Assembly (NCBI GenBank): GCA_943329105.2 | Contig: CALQCP020000154.1 | Location: 1-6,130, forward strand | Source of the DNA: Chitinophaga pinensis | Lineage (GTDB): Bacteria; Planctomycetota; Phycisphaerae; Phycisphaerales; SM1A02 | Reading direction: 5' to 3' | DNA length: 6,130 nt | Shown: positions 1 through 4,295 of the stretch, in pieces | How positions within the stretch are numbered: the stretch's first letter is position 1 | How the letters are laid out: each line of letters begins with the position of its first letter | The notes under the pieces: generated by a model | What the model saw: the letters and a program-made list of their open reading frames with translations, nothing else | Database searches by the model: none | What the model was told of the DNA's origin: nothing | Program-made: the position numbers and the translations under genes

Positions 1-521
1 ATCCACGCGAGCTGCGCGCGCAGGAGCACATTCCCCACCGACATGATGGCCGTGGTGTTCGAGTCCGACGTGCCGTCAGCAACGGTACTCGCTAGCAATG
101 TGATCCACGCCAATCCGCTTGCAGCCACGAGCGCCGTGCGACACACGACGGACGTGGCACCGCGGATACGGATGACCGCGATTGCCGTTACAAGAGCGAG
201 TACTACTGGTAAGGCAAGTGACCAGACGAAACCGCCGCTCAATACATATCGCTCTGTGGTCTCGGGGCCCATGGGCGAGATACCGCGGCTTGGATTCCCC
301 GGATTGAGCGCTAGTAACCGCGCGCCCCATATCCACGCCAACATCCATTCGAAAACGAATGCAACGAGCGGGATTCCAGCGAGCATCAGCAGATACCGAG
401 GTCGCACCACGCGCATGGCGGCGTCAGCCCCGCACTCGGGGCACCGATCCGCCGGACTGCTCAACGCACGCAGATCAAATCCGCAGCACGGGCACACCTC
501 AGGAGGAGTGGCAGTCGACAT
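1..521 (-). CDS. Zinc-ribbon multi-pass membrane protein, paralogue A (partial, C-terminus outside window)
   Basis: The frame is open from an ATG at 521-519 to the window edge, giving 173 complete codons. The N-terminus holds a zinc ribbon with Cys10, Cys13, Cys27 and Cys30 (CPCCGFDLRAL then RCPECG). Hydrophobic segments follow at about residues 43-66, 97-117 and 125-144, so this is an integral membrane protein with a probable cytoplasmic metal-binding head. I do not recognise a function; such ribbons are common at the start of planctomycete proteins of unknown role. It is a tandem paralogue of the gene at 646-1788: about 71% of 168 aligned residues are identical by hand count, with a five-residue insertion here around residues 79-83. 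No Shine-Dalgarno sequence is visible. An in-frame GTG four codons upstream (533-531) is also present in the paralogue and cannot be excluded as the start, but ATG is preferred. Confidence 0.85.
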   Translation of the reverse strand, partial: MSTATPPEVCPCCGFDLRALSSPADRCPECGADAAMRVVRPRYLLMLAGIPLVAFVFEWMLAWIWGARLLALNPGNPSRGISPMGPETTERYVLSGGFVWSLALPVVLALVTAIAVIRIRGATSVVCRTALVAASGLAWITLLASTVADGTSDSNTTAIMSVGNVLLRAQLAW

Positions 522-601
522 GTGCGACAACACTATCAGGTCAAATTACGCGGTGCGCTGCCCGAGCGCTGCCTTGAACTGATATCGCCTCAGAGGCTGA
601 T

Positions 602-635
602 TAAATAGGGACAGTGGTGAACGGCACCTCATTAC
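602..635. repeat. 34-bp interspersed repeat, copy 1
   Basis: This copy matches 1845-1878 with three mismatches in 34 positions; bases 608-629 are identical to 1851-1872. It contains a short inverted repeat, GGTG-AACGG-CACC, at 615-627. Near-complementary A/T-rich ends (AAATAGG at 603-609, CCTCATT at 627-633) make it a degenerate palindrome. It begins about 10 bp beyond the TGA of gene B and lies in the spacer before gene A. It resembles small REP-like palindromic elements, some of which are moved by Y1 (RAYT) transposases. No transposase is present here, so the class is an inference. Confidence 0.6.
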
Positions 636-645
636 CACGGCTCAC

Positions 646-1788
646 TCAACTACTCAGCCCGAAGCGTTCGAGGCGACCGAGAAGGTCGGATAGGGTCGTC
701 ATCGGTGTCCATGTGGATGCAGGTCCAGCCTCGGGGAGCGACCATGGGAACGTGCTTCCTTCGGGCGCGGCGCCCCCGGCGAACAGCATGACTGATGCGG
801 CCGCTGCGCATGCCGCGGCGATCCACGCGCGACGTAGTCGGCGGTCAGAACGCGCTAGGACTGGCAGCACCCACATAACCCCTACCAAGAGGGTGAGCGT
901 CCATCGGCTCGCGAGCAGATTCCACGTGGACGTGGCCCAGCCCTCTCCGAGCGGAGCGCGGACGCTCCACCACATGACTGGCATGACGACAACAAGTACC
1001 CAGCCAAGCACGGTGCACCACCAGAGCAGCGGCGCTGACGGTCGCCATCGTTTGCCTTTGCCATCGTCCGGCATCAGCCACGCGCTCACTACCACCCACA
1101 CTACTAACAACGCTGCGGAAATGCGGCACGCCCAGGAAGTGATCCACTCCAACTGCGTCGGTGGGGAGATGCCCGTTGAGTACAGGGCCTCAAAGATGGC
1201 GATGGTGACGCATACCCATGCGAGCACGCGCATCCTCCGTTGCGGCGCCAGCATTGCGAGCGGCGTTACCGCCGCAAGCGTCATCCACGCGCCCGTTGCG
1301 TGCCGGAACACATTCACCACAGACATGATGGCCGTAGTGTGCGTGATCGACTCGCGCTCAGTAACGGTATGCACTAGCAATGTGATCCACGCCAATACGC
1401 TCGCGGCCACGAGCGCCATGCGACACACGATCGCCGTGGCGCCGCGGATACGGATGACCGCGATTGCCGTTACAAGGAGGAGTACCACTGGTAAGGCAAG
1501 TGACCAGACGACACCCTGGCCCAACGCATATAGCTCTTTGGTCTCTGGGCCGAAGGGCGGGTGAGCATGATTGAGCGCACGGAGCCACGCGCTAAATGTC
1601 CACCCCAACATCCACTCGAAATAGAACGCAACGAGCGGGACTCCAGCGAGCATCAGTAGATACCGAGGTCGCACCGCGCGCATGTCGGCGTCAACCCCGC
1701 ACTCGGGGCACCGATCTGCCGGACTGTTCAGCGCGCGCAGATCAAATCCGCAGAAAATGCACAACTCAGCAGGAGTGGTGGTCGACAT
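646..1788 (-). CDS. Zinc-ribbon multi-pass membrane protein, paralogue B
   Basis: This frame encodes 380 residues from the ATG at 1788-1786 to a TGA at 648-646. Cys10, Cys13, Cys27 and Cys30 form an N-terminal zinc ribbon (CIFCGFDLRAL, RCPECG). About nine hydrophobic segments follow, near residues 43-65, 90-112, 117-141, 166-181, 187-203, 221-239, 254-273, 295-312 and 320-339. Arg/Lys-rich turns separate some of them (PQRRMR 182-187, DRRLRR 315-320). The C-terminus after about 340 is polar and rich in Pro, Ser and Thr. No enzyme motif is recognised, so the function is unknown; a membrane-bound sensor or scaffold is conceivable but unsupported. A GTG at 1800-1798 would add four residues. No clear Shine-Dalgarno sequence precedes either start. 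A 7-bp inverted repeat (1804-1827) lies just upstream and may affect expression. Confidence 0.87.
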   Translation of the reverse strand: MSTTTPAELCIFCGFDLRALNSPADRCPECGVDADMRAVRPRYLLMLAGVPLVAFYFEWMLGWTFSAWLRALNHAHPPFGPETKELYALGQGVVWSLALPVVLLLVTAIAVIRIRGATAIVCRMALVAASVLAWITLLVHTVTERESITHTTAIMSVVNVFRHATGAWMTLAAVTPLAMLAPQRRMRVLAWVCVTIAIFEALYSTGISPPTQLEWITSWACRISAALLVVWVVVSAWLMPDDGKGKRWRPSAPLLWWCTVLGWVLVVVMPVMWWSVRAPLGEGWATSTWNLLASRWTLTLLVGVMWVLPVLARSDRRLRRAWIAAACAAAASVMLFAGGAAPEGSTFPWSLPEAGPASTWTPMTTLSDLLGRLERFGLSS

Positions 1789-1803
1789 GTAGGACAACAC
1801 TAT

Positions 1804-1827
1804 CAGGGCGAATCACACAGCGCCCTG
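1804..1827 (-). promoter_or_regulatory. Inverted repeat in leader of paralogue B (possible hairpin or operator)
   Basis: CAGGGCG at 1804-1810 and CGCCCTG at 1821-1827 are perfect 7-bp arms around a 10-base loop, ending 16 bp before the ATG of gene B. In the transcript this is a stable GC-rich hairpin, but no run of T follows, so a classic intrinsic terminator is unlikely. It could be an operator, an attenuating leader structure or chance. The matching place before gene A (about 537-560) keeps only about five of the seven pairs, so the structure is not conserved between copies. Confidence 0.35.
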
Positions 1828-1844
1828 CCCGAGCGCTAGCAGAA

Positions 1845-1878
1845 TAAATGGGGACAGTGGTGAACGGCACCTATTTAC
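1845..1878. repeat. 34-bp interspersed repeat, copy 2, overlapping the end of the dehydrogenase-like gene
   Basis: This is the partner of 602-635. Here the ends are better paired: AAATGGG at 1846-1852 can pair with CCTATTT at 1870-1876 (seven pairs, one of them G-T). An alternative inner hairpin, GGTG/CACC, lies at 1859-1862 and 1868-1871. The element includes the TAA stop of the dehydrogenase-like gene (1877-1875), so if it is an inserted element it supplied or replaced the last bases of that gene. It may act as a 3' mRNA structure. Its mobile nature is inferred only from sharing and palindromic form. Confidence 0.6.
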
Positions 1879-3230
1879 GGCCAGATGCCGCGGAGGTCGT
1901 AAACGCGGGCGATCTGTTCGAGCGCTGCGCAGCTGGCTGCGGTGCGCAAGTCGCATTCGTAGCGGTGTCGCGCCAGCTTCACGCGGCGTGAGGCGGCGAT
2001 CATCGTTTCAGCCAACGTCTCGCGCACCTGCGTTGCAGTCCAGGAGATGGCGGAACGATTCTGTAACCACTCAAAGTAACTCACCGCTACACCGCCGCCA
2101 TTGCAAAGGATGCCAGGCAATACTTCAATGCCGCGCTGTAGGAAGATGCTGTCCGCGTCAGGCGTCACCGGCGCGCTGCCCATTTCGGCGACTGCGCGTG
2201 CGCCCACGATCTCTGCAACTTCACTAGTGACCATCTGTTCGAGCGCAGCAGGGACGAGCACATCACATGGCAGCTTCCAGAAGTCAGCGGCGGAAACGCA
2301 CTCACCACCGTGGAAGCCGTCGAGCGAATCATGCACGTCAAGGTGGTCGATCAGGTCGTCCGGATCAAAGCCGCGGAGGTTCACCACCGCACCACTGCGA
2401 TCCAGAACGCCAACCAGACGGGCACCCGAGCGACACAACGCCAGCGCTGTCGAGCGACCAACATTGCCGAATCCGGCGATCGTGAAGGAGAGTGAACTTG
2501 GGTCAATGCCCATATCGGGAAGCATTTCGCGCAATACTTCCACCAGGCCAAGCCCGCCGGCACTGGCGCGGCCAATGATGCCGCCCGCTTCTACTGGCTT
2601 ACCCGTTGCAACGCGGTGCGCGTCGGCACGCGAATGCGTTGCACCGGTTTGCGCGTAGGTATCAGCAAACCACGCCATCACCTGCGGATCAGTGCCCACA
2701 CCCGGACCAACAACATCATGGTCTGGGCCAATCTGTTCAGAGATCGCCCACGCAAAGCGTCGGGTCACGCGTTCAAGTTCGTCACGCGTGAGCTCGCGAT
2801 TACTGCACTCAACACCGCCGTACGCGCCACCAAACGGTAGGCGCAACAGGCTGCACTTCAGTGTCATCAGAATGGCGAGCGCGCGCATCGAATCAGCATC
2901 GACTCCCGGATGGAAGCGCAAGCCGCCCTTGAATGGACCGAGCGCGGAATTATGTTGCACGCGCCAGCCACGGAACAGCCGGTGTTGACCGTCGTCCATC
3001 AGCACCGGAAAGTTCACTTGCACTTCGGAGCGCGGCTGCGAAAGGATCAATTGGTGATGGTGCTTCAGCCCAACAATCTCCGCCGCCGAAAGCAAGTGCT
3101 CAAGCGTCTGGTGAAAAATGTTGGACGGATCACGGTCAATGCCCAGATCCTCAAAGACCACGCGCTGATTCTGCACTGTGGCAGGAGTGCGGTCGGTGGC
3201 TCGGCGTTTTTGATTGCGCTTCTCAGGCAT
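1875..3230 (-). CDS. Glutamate dehydrogenase-family protein with altered catalytic residues (probable pseudoenzyme or divergent paralogue)
   Basis: The 451-residue product aligns along its length with hexameric Glu/Leu/Phe/Val dehydrogenases, which interconvert glutamate and 2-oxoglutarate with NAD(P)H. The N-terminal substrate domain shows RVQHNSALGPFKGGLRFHP (about 90-108). The Rossmann domain shows GFGNVG at 253-258 and an acidic residue after the second strand (VGVLD, Asp277), which would suit NAD. VSYFEW (383-388) and DLRTAA (427-432) are also conserved. The substrate lysines in GPFKGG (Lys101) and MTLKCS (Lys125) remain. However, the catalytic Lys of the usual GGxKGG motif is Tyr137 (codon 2822-2820), and the catalytic Asp of the usual PAPD motif is Gly177 (codon 2702-2700, GPGVGT). 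The Thr of ATGxG is Gly225, and the EGAN segment reads EMGS (349-352). Normal deamination is therefore doubtful. An ATG at 3284 would add 18 residues. I prefer 3230 because the extension contains a rare AGA codon and a hairpin, while GAG stands six bases before this ATG. Confidence 0.88.
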   Translation of the reverse strand: MPEKRNQKRRATDRTPATVQNQRVVFEDLGIDRDPSNIFHQTLEHLLSAAEIVGLKHHHQLILSQPRSEVQVNFPVLMDDGQHRLFRGWRVQHNSALGPFKGGLRFHPGVDADSMRALAILMTLKCSLLRLPFGGAYGGVECSNRELTRDELERVTRRFAWAISEQIGPDHDVVGPGVGTDPQVMAWFADTYAQTGATHSRADAHRVATGKPVEAGGIIGRASAGGLGLVEVLREMLPDMGIDPSSLSFTIAGFGNVGRSTALALCRSGARLVGVLDRSGAVVNLRGFDPDDLIDHLDVHDSLDGFHGGECVSAADFWKLPCDVLVPAALEQMVTSEVAEIVGARAVAEMGSAPVTPDADSIFLQRGIEVLPGILCNGGGVAVSYFEWLQNRSAISWTATQVRETLAETMIAASRRVKLARHRYECDLRTAASCAALEQIARVYDLRGIWP

Positions 3231-3258
3231 GGAGAGCTCGATTTCTCTGATGGTTGAG

Positions 3259-3290
3259 GCATGAGGCGCACACGGCGCGCGCATTCATGC
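3259..3290 (-). other. Interrupted hairpin between the carbohydrate-binding gene and the dehydrogenase-like gene
   Basis: GCATGA at 3259-3264 and TCATGC at 3285-3290 are perfect 6-bp arms, and inner GCGC stretches can extend the stem with an internal loop. It lies just past the TAG stop at 3297-3299. In the transcript it would bury the alternative dehydrogenase-like start at 3284, which is one reason to favour the ATG at 3230. No T-run follows, so it looks more like a processing or stability element than a terminator, if it is functional at all. Confidence 0.3.
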
Positions 3291-3296
3291 AAACAC

Positions 3297-4295
3297 TTAG
3301 CGAACGAATGTCACGCGACCCCAGAACTGCGGAAGGTGCATATCAACGGCCCACTGCGGACTCCACACCCAATTGTCTTCCGGAAGCCCGGCGCGCTTGG
3401 CATACGGCTCGGCGCCGCCTGGCGCAGAACGAGCTGCGGCGCTTGGCGTGGCAAGGCGCACGCCCGTGGCATCAAGCGCTTCGTGATTGTGGCGCCATTG
3501 CACGCGGGAGAAATTGATGCGCCATGTCTCGCCTGGCTTCGGCGCGGCCGCAGCGCGAGCACGCTCGCCGAAGGCTTGCTGATCGGCTGACAATCCAGCA
3601 ATGCGCGCGTCCGTAGGCGGCACAAATGCCTTCCACGGAATCGCCATCATCACTGTCCACGATTGGTCGACATCGCGCGGATCATCGGGCGTTCCCTTGA
3701 ACGACACCGACTTGGCGAACGCGCCAGTGACATCCCACTCATGAATCGCGGGCGCGCCTTCGCGGTACGGTCGATGCAGGAACAAATCAAACACCGTGCC
3801 ACGTGCGTTGATTTCAATCTCGTAGTACTCACGACCGTCACCGTTTGGATCAATGAACACTTCGAAGTCATTGTCGTGAAAGACGATCTCATCATGCACA
3901 GCAAGCGTGGACCAGATGTCTGGCTCTATGAGTTCCGCACCGACATAGAGAAATGACTCGTCCCACAGCATCTTCACGCGTGTTCGGTACGCGGGGGCTG
4001 GCTTGACGGAACCCTCAATGTCTGTGAAGTCCTCGGTCCACGGGGCGGCGGCCCATGCGCCGCTTTCCAATGATCCGCCGAGCGCAACGCGCGACATGCC
4101 GTGCCCGTCGCCGGATGCACCGGTCGCGCCAGCAACACCCGCAAGCGCAGGTGCAAACGGCGCCCGGTACGAACGCGGTTCCGATAGCGGCTTAGCAACT
4201 ACCGGCGGCTGCCACACCGCGCACGACGCGCCAGCGATCAGCGCGATTGACGCGGTGACGGCGAGTGCGAAGCGCGCGGTGCGGGGCCGGTTCAC
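3297..4295 (-). CDS. Exported carbohydrate-binding family 9-like protein
   Basis: The 332-residue product has an N-terminal export signal: basic NRPRTAR, a hydrophobic core at about 9-23 and Cys25 in the context IAGASC. That could be a weak lipobox, or the end of a type I signal peptide. After a low-complexity stretch (40-75), a CBM9-like (DOMON-like) domain covers about 80-330. Its hallmarks are APWTEDFTDIEG (84-95), FHDNDFEVFIDPNGDGREYY (139-158), AIPWKAF (218-224), WRINFSRVQW (258-267) and the closing WSPQWAVDMHLPQFWGRVTF (311-330). Such domains bind sugars and often occur alone or joined to glycan-degrading enzymes; no catalytic domain is visible here. The likely location is the periplasm or outer surface, possibly lipid-anchored. 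The start is a GTG at 4295-4293 that overlaps the ppdK TGA by three bases (GTGA junction), suggesting translational coupling. No ATG gives the signal peptide. Confidence 0.85.
   Translation of the reverse strand: MNRPRTARFALAVTASIALIAGASCAVWQPPVVAKPLSEPRSYRAPFAPALAGVAGATGASGDGHGMSRVALGGSLESGAWAAAPWTEDFTDIEGSVKPAPAYRTRVKMLWDESFLYVGAELIEPDIWSTLAVHDEIVFHDNDFEVFIDPNGDGREYYEIEINARGTVFDLFLHRPYREGAPAIHEWDVTGAFAKSVSFKGTPDDPRDVDQSWTVMMAIPWKAFVPPTDARIAGLSADQQAFGERARAAAAPKPGETWRINFSRVQWRHNHEALDATGVRLATPSAAARSAPGGAEPYAKRAGLPEDNWVWSPQWAVDMHLPQFWGRVTFVR

Larger units (their letters stand above)
1..1878 (-). repeat. Tandem duplication of membrane-protein gene plus its upstream spacer
   Basis: The stretch 1-635 (first part of gene A plus its upstream spacer) matches about 1283-1878 (first part of gene B plus its upstream spacer), offset by roughly 1.25-1.27 kb. 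Long blocks are almost identical at the DNA level, for example around 166-230 against 1447-1511. Blocks coding for loops and parts of the spacer have diverged and contain indels. The simplest reading is a direct duplication of one gene with its spacer, old enough for about 29% protein divergence. The rest of gene B (646-1282) has no visible partner because gene A is cut by the window edge. Confidence 0.8.

Noticed and set aside
43..582. Plus-strand open frame of 179 codons, similar to part of the 614-1564 frame
   Set aside because: The similarity is explained by the tandem duplication; both frames are antisense to the paired membrane genes, whose own protein conservation is far more convincing.
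614..1564. Plus-strand open frame of 316 codons
   Set aside because: It lies wholly antisense to the membrane-protein gene B. Its product is rich in Thr, His, Ala and Arg, has no recognisable domain, and mirrors codon bias of the opposite strand.
1804..1878. Intrinsic terminator after the dehydrogenase-like gene
   Set aside because: Hairpins are present but neither is followed on the minus strand by a run of T, so a standard terminator cannot be claimed.
2101..2658. Plus-strand open frame of 185 codons
   Set aside because: It is antisense to the dehydrogenase-like gene and has low-complexity Ser/Arg/Pro-rich composition with no domain.
2700..2822. Altered GDH active-site residues as sequencing errors
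   Set aside because: At least four separate family positions are changed, the frame is intact, and Lys to Tyr needs at least two base changes in one codon.
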